Assembly: GCA_022592445.1 (NCBI GenBank)
Contig: JABYQR010000007.1
Location: 124,001-188,000, forward strand
DNA: 64,000 bases
Source: Cytidiella melzeri
Taxonomy: Eukaryota; Basidiomycota; Agaricomycetes; Polyporales; Irpicaceae
Direction of reading: 5' to 3'
Below are positions 54,124 to 64,000 of this stretch, in pieces. The translations under genes and the position numbers were made by a program. The notes beneath the pieces are model-generated. The model made no database searches. It had not been told where the DNA came from and saw only the letters and a program-made list of their open reading frames with translations. The first letter of the stretch is position 1; each line of letters opens with the position of its first letter.

Positions 54124-56982
54124 CTACGGTTCCCAATCTTCAGTAGTAGCACGGGTAGAGGTCCGCTTCTCCGCCCATTGCTTGATTATTGCTTGCAGCT
54201 TCTCAGAGTTACATCCGAGGGCAACGACGTCCTTAGCTCGATCGCGTGCTTCAAGGTGCCTCCCAGGAAGGCGAACATGTAAATTTGCAGCATGATAGAC
54301 TTTCTGAAGGTTCCGGATGTCCTTCTCGACTTCGGGACTAGTGGGCAACTTGCCGCGGCGAAGATGGTTCAAGTTTGCCTCGACGTGATCTTTCACCTTG
54401 CGCTGGGTAGGAACTGTTGCCGAAATCTTATGAATATAGTCCCACGTCGCGAAGGGGCCGAGAACCATGAAGGTGTGCTGTGTGCAAGAGGTCTTTGGTT
54501 GGCAGGCATTCGGGAGACGTCAGTACATACCTTGATATCACGGATATTGTGCTCTTGCACCATATCGTACGGAAGAAACGAGTCTGTGTTGCCGGTGGTG
54601 TTCGCAAGCCAGCAGTGGCGCAGTACAAAGGTCCTAGCGTAGCATCAGTAACACTCAAACATATCTGAACATAAGACAAACCTGAGATCCTCGGGCCACT
54701 CGCGGAGGAGAGATTGGAACAGTTCCAGCAGCTCGACTGTGTATTTCCAGTTATTGCTGCCGTGATACCGGAATAACAGTCGCGGGAGTAGTAGCTCCAT
54801 GCGACCAACGTCTCCTGAGAGCATCGCGTCGTCAAGGTCCCAGTAGTCGAGGGCATCACGACAGTACATCACGGCATTCTTGAGTAGGTCATCCTGCTGC
54901 TCTCGCGGCAGTGCATCCAGCTGGACCAAACCATTTGTTGAGGCGTACTCGGTCACAATCTTGGCTGCGAGAGTGTCCAGATCCTCGGGGGTCTTGCCAC
55001 GCAGCTCGGAAAGATCTTCGACATTGCCAACGACTTGCCAAAGATCCTGGAAGTGCGCCATAGTGACATGCTTCAGGGCCTCGCGTGCGGTTTGATGATA
55101 GTTGCCCTTAACGGACGGAGACCCAAGTCCCTTGCGCTCAAGAACGTTAAACGCCTTTTTGAGACCCATGCCTTTTGTCGTCGTGTAGTGTTGCTTGATT
55201 ATAGATTGTTCCTGGTAGATTTGCGCGTGAAACCATCCAAAGAGCTCGAGGATCCCTTCCATGCGGGACCACCAGTTGAGGTCCCAGCTGCGTAGTTTCT
55301 TGAGAGTGCGAAGGCGAGACACTGTTAACTGATCGCCGATCCACGGAATTATCTTGTTCTGCGCGAGAGTCTGTCTGGTTTGAGCATCATCGAGGCGCAT
55401 CTGTGGAAAGCTGTTCATAGGATGTCCTAGCATTAGACTAAGAAGTACTCACCTGCGAGAACCACTCGTTCAGGCATTTGTCACTTCCATCGAGGGAGTC
55501 CTCTGCTTTGTCTACGGTTCTGAGCATATACTGGCGAGTCGCGTGCTCCTGACCAATAGGGAGCTGTAGTACAGCAGGCGGCCGCGCGAAGACAGAATGC
55601 GAACGTTGGGAATACGTCTCGAACGAGAACTCGGTGCTCAGCATCAAGATCTTGAGCACGATGTACTTGTTCTCTTGGAACAAGCGTTTGGCGCCACGCA
55701 TTTCCGCCTTGAAAATGTCGAGAGCGTTGATGGGGTTCTTGGCGCCCTCGCGCCACTTCTGCTGGAAAGCCTTCGCGTCGGGAGGTATGCAGTCTCTGTC
55801 AGCAAAAGTGTAGACGGTGGCCGCGCAGCCACTGTCAAATTGGATCTTGTTGTCGATGAATTGCTCGTGCGTCTTGAACTCCAGAGTGAAATTGTCGTGA
55901 CCACCTGCAACCGGAAGGTTGAGAACGTGTATGTCGTTGAGCATGTTTTCATAGTTTCTGTCGCCAATTTGCTCGAGCACCCCATAGATCCACTTCTGGT
56001 CCATGCAAATCTTCCAGAGGTACAGGGTGTCGGCGGCCTTGCCCGAGACTCCGCACGCCTTGAAGTACATGCTCATCAGCTTCTGAAACTTTGAGCGTTT
56101 GCTCGAGCGCGAATTCGAGAGCTGACACAAGATAATGAAAAAGACCTGTGGTGTCATGAGTTTGAAGGGAAGAGATAAGTAAAGTCACGAGTTTCTCACC
56201 TCCGACGGATCCTTGTATGTATCTTTCCTGCGTTGTTTCGCGGTGCTCCCCGCCGAGAGCAAAACATCCCATAGGGTTGGCGCAAGAGTTCTTGCCTCTC
56301 TAACGGATTTGACGAGATCGATGGCCAGAAAGTATTCCTCCGTAATGTCTGACGGAGGGCAAGTCATCATTTCGGAGAGATTTTGCATATTGTCGTTGAT
56401 GAGTGCCTTGACGTTTTCCAGCGACCAAGCGTCCATTGTCTCGCGAGCACCCTGCGTTGGGACTCCTAGGCTGTGCTCGTGTGGGGAACAGTGCAAGTTG
56501 GAAAGAATCTGCGGCAGCATATCACAGTGTTCCAGCTCGGCGCGTGCGTGCTCGATGATCCCTAGGTTCGCCTTGTGACTATATGCGTTGTCTGCGTCGC
56601 TTTCCGGAAGTTGCTCGTCGTCCTCGTTGTCTAGACCCCAGGTAAGATAGTAGAAAAAATTGGCTGCGTCAAGACCTTCTAGTGCCATGCTGTCAATGAC
56701 CCTTCGCATTTTTGCAGCGATTCGACGATGCGAAGTCGTCTTGAGGCGACTCGCGCACCTGGTGGCTCTACCCAGTGGTTGTCTGCCAGGCTCCGACTCT
56801 TCATCTGAGTCAGAAGAATTGCCATCCCCTGCGAAGCGGACATCTTCAAACGATGTTCGAGGCATTCTGGGATCGGCCGTGACGAGAGGGAATAAAGCGA
56901 TGCTAGTAGTTCGCAGTAACTCGCCACTCAGCTGTAAGGACGCAGATGATCGGATCTCGTTCGGGTGACGCCACAAAGCCAT
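54124..56982 (-). CDS. Large DUF6589-like protein, copy 2
   Basis: Same block order as copy 1: RRVIDSMALEGLDAANFFYY; LGVPTQGARETMDAWSLENV; KFQKLMSMYFKACGVSGKA; AGGHDNFTLEFKTHEQF; AVLQLPIGQEHATRQYML; IIPWIGDQLTVSRLRTLKKL; LELFGWFHAQIYQEQSIIKQ; MELLLPRLLFRYHGSNNWKY; PYDMVQEHNIRDIK; AKDVVALGCNSEKLQAIIKQ. About 870 residues in at least seven exons; the start at 56982 (MALWRHPNEIR) is uncertain and an inner Met (MPRTSFEDV, about 56865) is possible. The N-terminal region is acidic and unlike copy 1. The proteins align throughout but are clearly diverged, so the duplication is not recent. No helicase accompanies this copy. Confidence 0.7.
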
Positions 56983-57558
56983 GGGATAGAATTGAGAGCA
57001 CGGCGCGCCAACTTTGTCGACGAACTCGAGGGTGAGCAGGGAAACATTATTTCAGTGCATAGAGAGCACTGCGAATACACAGAACGGAATACTCTTTGGG
57101 AACTTCAGCATGAAGGCGATAGTTGACACTAGCAAAGCACCCAGATTTTGGTACATGAGAATTACCGAATGCCTTAAGATGATGGTCCAAACGGGTGAGA
57201 TGTCTCCCATGTGCATGAGTATCGGTGAGAATCCAGTGTTAGACAGTGACCCGCCCGAGGGAGAGGAATAGGAAAGAGGGCGGGACGAAGGGAGCGGGAA
57301 GGCGCATAGAGAGGACAGGAAGGCGGGAAGGCGCATAGAGAGGGGTCCTCAGAAACGGCCGATCGGCCGTATTGCTCAACGACCTGGTACAGCGTTCCTC
57401 ATCTTGACGAACGTTGTACCAGGTATGTAAGCGATTGTATTTGTATCTTTCGGACATACCTAAATCTTGACGAACGTAGTATCAGTCATACGAAATAACA
57501 TCCAGGAAAGATGAGCTTGAGCCACCGCTGAAGAGTTCTACTGTAAGCAATATATATC
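56983..57558. other. Gap upstream of DUF6589-like copy 2
   Basis: No gene recognised. Short GGAAGGCGCATAGAGAGG direct repeats occur at 57297-57345, and CTTGACGAACGTTGTACCAG lies near 57403 with a similar CTTGACGAACGTAGTA near 57466. Confidence 0.35.
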
Positions 57559-58420
57559 ATGGTTCAATACCCCAGTCGAGGTAAGTACGATTTATCAACT
57601 TACTTGTCATCCGTCTGCCATACTCCTTTACCCGCATAGCCTTCACATGGTACAAGTGTCTCGTTGTGCATCTCACAACGCCATTGACTTCGCTTTCCTC
57701 CAGAATCCAACTCTCCGCTTTCTCAGCACGAGGTCTCGAGGGGAGCCCCGGGCCATTGAGACAGCAACCGCTTCATGAGGATGAGTCGTGTGGTCACAAG
57801 CATCCCAGCGGGGATGAAGATCTCATGTTCTTGACCACCTTCATTGTGTACGCCTGGCCAAGGTATGCGTTGCACAGAAGACGGGCTTTTGGTCGAGGCC
57901 AAAATGTACTCACTTCTTGGTGAGACGCTACACGAATACATGCTCTGTTAGCCCATACATTCATACAGTAAGACCTCTGCAAAAATACCTGACGGGCTTT
58001 TGGTCGAGGCCAAAATGTACTCACTTCTTGGTGAGACGCTACACGAATACATGCTCTGTTAGCCCATACATTCATACAGTAAGACCTCTGCAAAAATACC
58101 TGACCAAACTCCCTTCTATCCGGATAAATCCCTCGATAATGAAGCTCATAGACGGTAAAGGGAGAGCCTCGCCTGCTCCGAGAAGGAAATGCGGCTGGGA
58201 GATAATGGCGAACGGTCACTGCCACCTCCTCCGACGTCCAGTGTTACAAGCATGAGGTACAATAGCGTAGTCTACGTGCCAGCGTGAGTCCACTCTCTCT
58301 TCTGTTCACAGGTGAAGCAAGACGAAACGCACCCGGTTGATCCTGTTGTTATCCGGGGACAATTCCGAGTCCATGGTTTCGATGTCTCCATGTTCCTCCA
58401 CTGATGTGGCAGTGCGAGCA
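57559..58420 (-). other. Unassigned locus with possible exons
   Basis: Minus-strand open segments read VYELHYRGIYPDRREFGQ, RSYCMNVWANRACIRVASHQ and EHEIFIPAGMLVTTRLILMK, with splice-like signals (gtgagtaca, tttttgcag) around the middle one. The plus strand also offers a frame from 57559 with a good intron. I cannot tell which strand codes, and recognise no family. It contains the 111-bp tandem duplication. Confidence 0.35.
57880..58101. repeat. 111-bp perfect tandem duplication
   Basis: 57880-57990 and 57991-58101 appear identical. 111 is 37 codons, so an open frame would be kept. On the minus strand each unit holds an acceptor-like tttttgcag, a 63-nt exon-like segment and a donor-like gtgagt, so the unit could be a duplicated exon. 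Confidence 0.92.
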
Positions 58421-59087
58421 ATTGATCGCCGCCAGTACTTACAGTAAGTTACAACTCGCTTGCTCGACACCAGCACAACCCGGCAAAGATGGAGAGATGG
58501 TATTGCAAGAGAGTACGGTAACAACAACGAAATCGTAAGTAGAGCGTCTAGCTACAAACAATCATGCAGAAGAAAGACAAAAAACGAGGGTGATCCAAGA
58601 GACATTCCAGCAGTCGTAAAACAAAGCGGCGTCGGCACGTGAAACAATGGGAGATTGAGCTACAGTGGGGGGTGGATTGAGGTTATGCGATAGTGGTATA
58701 AAACGAAGCAGCGGCAAGTGTGCACAAAATGAAGTTTTGTGGATAGCAACAACAATATTCTGCAATTTCTTTTTCGTCAAGAATGCGATGATCGGTTTCT
58801 TTTTTTTTCGAGGGCCAGGGGCCGGTTCATATCCAGCCTGGGCGTTGAGCGTTGAGGTCGTAAGTCGTCCCGTGTAGCGTCGTACCTGACGAGCCAGTGG
58901 CGGTAATGATGTCGTTAGATGGTGCGGGACAGTTCCATTTTCCCGAGGACTCGCGACGAGGGCGATGCGTGATGACGGAAGATCAGAGTCCCATTTCTAG
59001 GAATTGAGATTCGTGATTCAATATTCTAGGCGAGTGAAATGCGGCGGGTCCAACAAAGTTCGTGAGAGAAGGGCGAATTACAATGGA
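58421..59087. other. Gap downstream of EDC4
   Basis: No gene recognised. A T-rich run (tttctttttttttcg) is at about 58796-58810. Probably 3' UTR of EDC4 and intergenic DNA. Confidence 0.35.
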
Positions 59088-62000
59088 TTACAACGGCTTC
59101 CTGGCGAGCATATCTTGAACATCGGAGATTGTCCGAGCGGTATCGAGCAGGAGGCCACCAGGGAGAATTGCGATCCGTTGCTTCGTGGTGTTCAGCATTT
59201 GCTGGACACTCGGCATGACGCGGGAGACATATGGAGCGATGAGAGGATCCTATCTTATGCGTCAATAAACGGAGACAAAGGGATTTACGCGGCACAACTT
59301 ACGCTAGTGTTGAGGGTAGTCGACGCGCGTTGTAGCCACCACAGCGTAGACTTGAACGCATCGTCCGACGGAGGTGTTTCACCGATCATGGACGCAAGCT
59401 GAGGCGTATATCCATCAGAACAGAGTATATTTATCTCTAGGAATGAACTTACGCGATGTACGAGGGTAAGAACCACAGCCTGAGAAAGGGGACCGCCGCC
59501 TCCCAGGGGCATAATGTTGTCTGGATTAGACCTCCCAAGCAGCTCACGCAATGAACGAGAATCCTGAGTACCGAGCACAGCAAGGTAAGTGTCATCCCAC
59601 TCCTCCAGCTGCTGAGGCGCCGAGGGTGGTGTGCGATTATTGGTGCTGGGGTTTGCCTGCTGCGCAGGAACAGGCGGAGGCGCGGCCGGATGAGAAGCCT
59701 GAGGAGCAGCGATGTTAGAAGTGAACCAAGGAGCATGCGAAGGAGGAGGAGCCTGCTGAGGCTGAGGAGGGAAAGAATTATGAGCGGGAGCGTAAGTTGA
59801 CGGCTGCTGAGAGACAGGAGGCATATGAGATTGGCGAAGAAGTTGAGAAAGGTTTCCTTGGAGGTGCTGATTGCTGCCTGTAGGAACTGGCGATCCACGC
59901 GAAACTTGCTGACTAGGTTGAATAGCAGGGCCAATGTTCATCGTCAAGTACTTCATCTGGTCCGAGAGCAGCCTGACTGATTGCTCGAGCTCACGTATAA
60001 GAGTCTAGTGTAGAAAGGAGTGAGAGGAACGTCTGCATACTAACGTTTTCCACATACCTCCTGGCCACGAAGTGCGTCACTTTGCCATGTGATAACCTCC
60101 TTCTTGAGGTTCAGGATCTCAGACCGTATCTCCCGCGAGAGCTCCTGGTGCATATTTGACGATTGCTGGGTGTAGGCAGGAATCAAAGTCTTCGTGATAG
60201 TGTCTTTGACCTGCTTCTCAACAAGCGGCGTCACTGCTGACGTGAACGTGCGCGCGATGTGATTCGAGACGTCAGGACGAAGCAAGAGCCTCTCGATTTC
60301 AATGGGAAGGCTCTGCGGACGCTGTCAGTAGATGACAGCATGAAAGAGCGTGTTGCGCGTACCTGTTTCATCGACTCTGCAAGTCCCTTCGAGATCTGGT
60401 TGTTCAACGCGGCCTTGACCTCGTTCTTCGTGATGTTCTCAAGTGCCGGGAGAACAGAGCTCTGAACTTCCGACTTGACCGCCATCTCAACGACACGAGT
60501 CGTGTTCTTGGTCAGCTCAGTAGAAATGAGCTTAAGAATCTTCTCCTGCCTAGAGAGATCAGCAGCCTGTTCGTTGGCTCGAACGTCTTCGAATCGTTGT
60601 TCTAGACGCAAAGCGCTTCAGTCAGACCAGTATTACGCGTAATATGAGCCGCGAGAACGTACGTTGCTTGTCCAACTCCTTGCCCAGCATCCTCCCAATG
60701 CGACTGTGAAGGTTCTCCTCCACCTTCTTGATCTCCTTGGTCAACACGACCGCCAATGGAGACTCAGAGCCGCTAGCCTCTGGCGCTTTACCCTTGACGT
60801 CCTTATCGCGCCCACTGCCGATGTCCTCGTTGTTCGTGTTGCTGTTCTTCCAAGCCCCGTTCTTCCCCTTCGGACCTCTACCCTTAAGCTCGAGAGCCCG
60901 ACTCTCCTCGCGAGGATCGACAGCTTCAATATCCTCTGAAGGAGGCGTCTTCGCTCTGACAGGGGCAGCTTGCACAGGAGCTGGCGGAGGAAGGGTCTGA
61001 GGGACAGGCGAGCTGTAGTACTGCTGCTGCTGCCGCGTATTCTTCGGCTCAGTTTGAAGACCAGGCTGGATGTACAAAGGGAACTTTTCAAGCGTACTGG
61101 CAAGGGCGGACGTGAACCACTCCTTGCGAATAAGAATCTGATCGACTCCGCTCGAGTGAACTGCAAAGGCGACAAGCGCGAGCTCGCCAGGAGGGACCTT
61201 GGCGGCGACGCAAGCTGCCTGAGCTTCGACACCGTGAGGATCGGCATGTGCGGTCAGAATGACGAAGTGGATTGTAGGCTTGGGTCCAGTGAATTCGACG
61301 ACCTGATCAAAGTACGGTCCGCGGGCTTCCTCGCCTCCCGGAGATGGTGTGGAGGTATCGAAGTTGAGCCTGAAAGCGATCATACTTTCACGCCGGTTAT
61401 TGGCAATCCAGAGAGTCTGAATCCTAGCGTCGTAATTAATGTGACCGAACATGTCCGGATCTTCCATAGCACCGTTGGTGAACTTGATGGTAGAAAGCAC
61501 GTTTCTTCCCATGACGTTCAGCAACTGGAATACAGTGCCGTTCTTGCGGCCGATCACCACACCGTTGTCGACGAAAGTCAAAGAAGAGGGCATATCATCT
61601 CCGCGGATGCGGTTAGACCAGAAGGGGAGCTTATCGCGGAGGTTCCACATCGTCAAAGTGGAATCCTCAGAGATCGTGGCGAGTGCTGAACGAGGCACGT
61701 CAAAGTCGAAGGCAATGATAGGCTGAACGAACGATGTCAGTAACATCCCAAACTGCATTCGACCTGACACATTACTTACAGAGGGCACAGAGAACAGCTG
61801 TCCGACCCGCTGCAGCTCAGACTGTGGGATAGGCTCGCCACCGAACACTTGAAGGGCATCCGAGATGTTGACGAGATACACGTTCGTCTCAGACGCAACC
61901 GCGACGTAATCTGGCTCACGAGGATGCCACTTGACAGCGTGCAAAGGATCGAGGTCATTCGCGGGAAGAACACACAATACAATCTTGCCTCTGATAAGTA

Positions 62001-63872
62001 GATTTAGCGAAGTAGAAAAGATATCACAAGTGATACTCACGCGACGTCGTCCCTAATGACTTCGGGGAGCTCCCAGACGACGAGACCTCCATCGGAAGTC
62101 ACACCCGCCAATCTGTTCCCGTGAACGGACATATCACTCACGGTGACAGAGGTTGGGAATAGCGGTGGCAGCTGGAGTAGGGTACGATCACCGCTCGAGC
62201 GCGAGATAACCCTGACACGACCTAAAAGTCACGTTGTAGCATGTCACAACTCACATCGGTGTAGCTTGCTTACCTTTCGACATTCCGTACGCTACCCAGT
62301 GAGTAGCTCCAATGGTGCTTCCAGGCAAGAAGGTCGAGTCCACTTTGACCAAGGCAATGGCCGTAGACTTGACGGTATCGTGAGGAGCCTGAACCTCGTC
62401 AAGCGGCTGAGAGACATCGACTATGATAGTCTGCTGTACAATGCTATACAAGATGTGTCAGGACTGTACGAGTTAGCCGCAAATTACTGCTGCTTACTTC
62501 GTGGTAGTTTTTCCCTTCATGACTTGGTTCTTGGCACGAGGCTCTTGACGGAACGAGCCAGGAACGTGCTGATTGTTGTCCTTCGGTCCCGACTGGTAGT
62601 TACCCAGACCGGCGGGTCCTATCGGCGATTCCGCAGACCGTCGCTGCTGACGAGCCTGCACGACTGGCTTGGGAGGCGACGCGCGAGGCGAAGACGTGCC
62701 CTGCTGAGTGGGCTGTGGTGGCAGGGGTCGCGACCTGGTTGGTTCGGCGATCGGAGTAAGGTCCTCCTGAGGAGCATAAGGGTCAAACTGAGCGGTCACA
62801 GACTGCGCGGGAGGCGGAAGGGACCCTTGTCCCCTTGTGAGCTGATCCATGAGGTTCTCGACGGATTTGCGCTTAGGATCCATCGACACCGCAGTCCACG
62901 ATGATACTTCGTCGGATGTACTAGGAGCGCTGGAAGGCTGAGTAGGTACTGGCTTCCTCTTCTGTTGCTGGGTAGCTGGAGGGTTTGAAAGGGCATCGAA
63001 TGGAGAAGTGAATTCGAATATCGACCTTCTTCCTGGCGAAGGTGGACGCTGCTGCTGAGGAGTCTCGCTCGCAGGAGTGGGGTCAAGGGAGATGAAAGAA
63101 CTATCGCCGTAGAAATCGGTCGATCCCTGGGACTGAGGGTCAATGTGAGAGGTAAGATAAGTCGGAGATGGTCCTCCTGAGCCTACGGAGCCGACGGAAT
63201 AAGGAGGCGGCTGCGTCTCGTTGCCGAATTTGGCACTGAATGAGAGACAGTATATTAGTATGGCTGAGGTTTCGCATACCGCGCCACGACATCCGCTGGG
63301 CGTATCGCATGCAATGCACATATAGGAGATACTCACCCAGACATGAGCTGCTCAAGCAAAAACTTTCCCTGCGACTCGCTCGTAGATGCTGGTGGCGCTC
63401 TTGGCGCAGACCCCGGGGGTGTCGGGACTTGTTGAGGAACATTGACAGCCATCGGCTGTGTGTTTGTGCTGGTGGTGGGGACAACTGGAGAGGTGACTGC
63501 ACCTAATAAAGATAATAACGCGTTCTGCCTGTCTGCAGTAACGTGGCTTGGGCCTGAATGAGACGAAGAGACGGATGCAGCATTCCCCGAAGCTGGCGTT
63601 GCGGGTCCGGAATGTGGCACGTTCTCAGGAGAAAATACGTTAGAGACGGCGGCAGGAGGCTGCGGGCTGACTTGGGGTTGCGCCGGCGCTGTCAGATTGT
63701 GGAAAAGCGAGTCAAGAGCATTAGCAGCAGTCGTGTTTGTGTCGTGGTGAGATAGTGAGGCAGTAGACTGCTGCTCCAGCTGCAGAGGCGGGGTATTGAC
63801 TCGGAATGGTTGGTGAGGAGGCGGCGATGGGCCGCGAGAGAACAAGTTCTCTCTGTTCGCGATAGAATCCAT
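59088..63872 (-). CDS. EDC4: EDC4/Ge-1-like mRNA decapping scaffold
   Basis: Start MDSIANRENLFSRGPSPPP at 63872. A long Pro/Ser/Gln-rich N-terminus (63872 to about 62500) is followed by a WD40 propeller: VPSTSVTVSDMSVHGNRLAG-like strands, LHAVKWHPREPDYVAVASE, FDVPRSALATISEDSTLTMW, NLRDKLPFWSNRI and DARIQTLWIANNRRESMIAF. Then come a charged linker (ELKGRGPKGKNGAWKNS), coiled-coil helices (KEIKKVEENLHSRIGRMLGK, QEKILKLISTELTKNTTRVV, SREIRSEILNLKKEVITWQ), a second Pro/Gln-rich part and a C-terminal helical domain (YLAVLGTQDSRSLRELLGR, DPLIAPYVSRVMPSVQQML) ending at 59088. This order matches EDC4/Ge-1/Varicose, which scaffolds Dcp1-Dcp2 in P-bodies. About ten exons, more than 1300 residues. The second Pro-rich part between the coiled coil and C-terminal domain is long. 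Confidence 0.88.
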
Positions 63873-64000
63873 GGTTATCGCGGACGATGTGAAGCCTCAA
63901 CCCAGAGAGATGCGACTGTGTAAGAGAGGGAAGGAGGAGGCGATGGTCGAGTGAAGAGACCAGAGATGAAGAACTCCTGTGAACGACTCTGCCTTGCGTC
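63873..64000. other. EDC4 5' flank
   Basis: Upstream sequence of the EDC4 gene, cut by the window edge. No motif recognised. Confidence 0.35.

Noticed and set aside
57550..57600. Possible tRNA T-arm (GGTTCAATACCCC)
   Set aside because: No acceptor stem, D-arm or anticodon arm could be built around it.
61451..62904. Plus-strand frames opposite EDC4
   Set aside because: Antisense of exons with clear WD40 and Pro-rich coding; no motif on the plus strand.

Overview
The window looks like chromosomal DNA of a basidiomycete fungus, most likely an Agaricomycete. The genes are dense and short, with many 45-80 bp introns. They include a cytochrome P450, a glutathionyl-hydroquinone-reductase-type GST and two large proteins of a kind expanded in mushroom-forming fungi. 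The transposon content also fits: a chromodomain Ty3 element, PIF/Harbinger elements, Tc1/mariner and foldback MITEs. No rRNA, tRNA or CRISPR was seen. I worked by reading and comparing by eye; no database search was run, so family names rest on recognised motifs.

Layout. (1) 1-9.8 kb, ordinary gene block: a ZUFSP/Mug105-like C78 peptidase (+), the TFIIH/CAK assembly factor TFB3/MAT1 (-), a LigB-type aromatic ring-opening dioxygenase (+), the catalytic subunit of cAMP-dependent kinase (+) and a glutathionyl-hydroquinone reductase (-). (2) 10.0-20.4 kb, transposon graveyard: a Harbinger element split by a 1.8 kb insertion, a decayed Tc1/mariner gene holding a solo LTR, a gag-like relic, a large inverted arrangement of two repeat families, and another solo LTR. 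(3) 20.8-27.0 kb: a RecQ-like helicase gene (+) facing a large DUF6589-like gene (-). (4) 28-32 kb: a broken duplicate of the GST, a small degraded gene and a cytochrome P450 (+). (5) 32.4-46.7 kb: a foldback MITE, a LINE relic, two solo LTRs, a long inverted-repeat element, and a 7.66 kb Ty3/gypsy chromodomain element inserted in a Harbinger-type MITE. (6) 47-64 kb, second gene block: nitronate monooxygenase (-), holocytochrome c synthase (+), SSF1/PPAN ribosome biogenesis factor (-), a WD40 protein (-), a second DUF6589-like gene (-), an unassigned locus with a 111-bp tandem duplication, and an EDC4/Ge-1 decapping scaffold (-).

The host genes are unrelated housekeeping genes (transcription/DNA repair, cAMP signalling, ribosome assembly, mRNA decay, mitochondrial cytochrome c maturation) and detoxification genes; no biosynthetic cluster is evident. 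Three points stand out. The RecQ-like helicase/DUF6589 convergent pair, with a second DUF6589 copy 27 kb away, could be a mobile or telomere-type gene module. The Ty3 element carries a 10-nt self-complementarity between its primer-binding site and its predicted transcript start, as expected for Tf1-style self-priming, and an extra ORF ahead of gag. Its two LTRs look identical, yet its coding region is broken by seven single-base shifts, six of them apparent losses in mononucleotide runs and the seventh at the gag/pol overlap. This suggests either an assembly artefact or mobilisation in trans.
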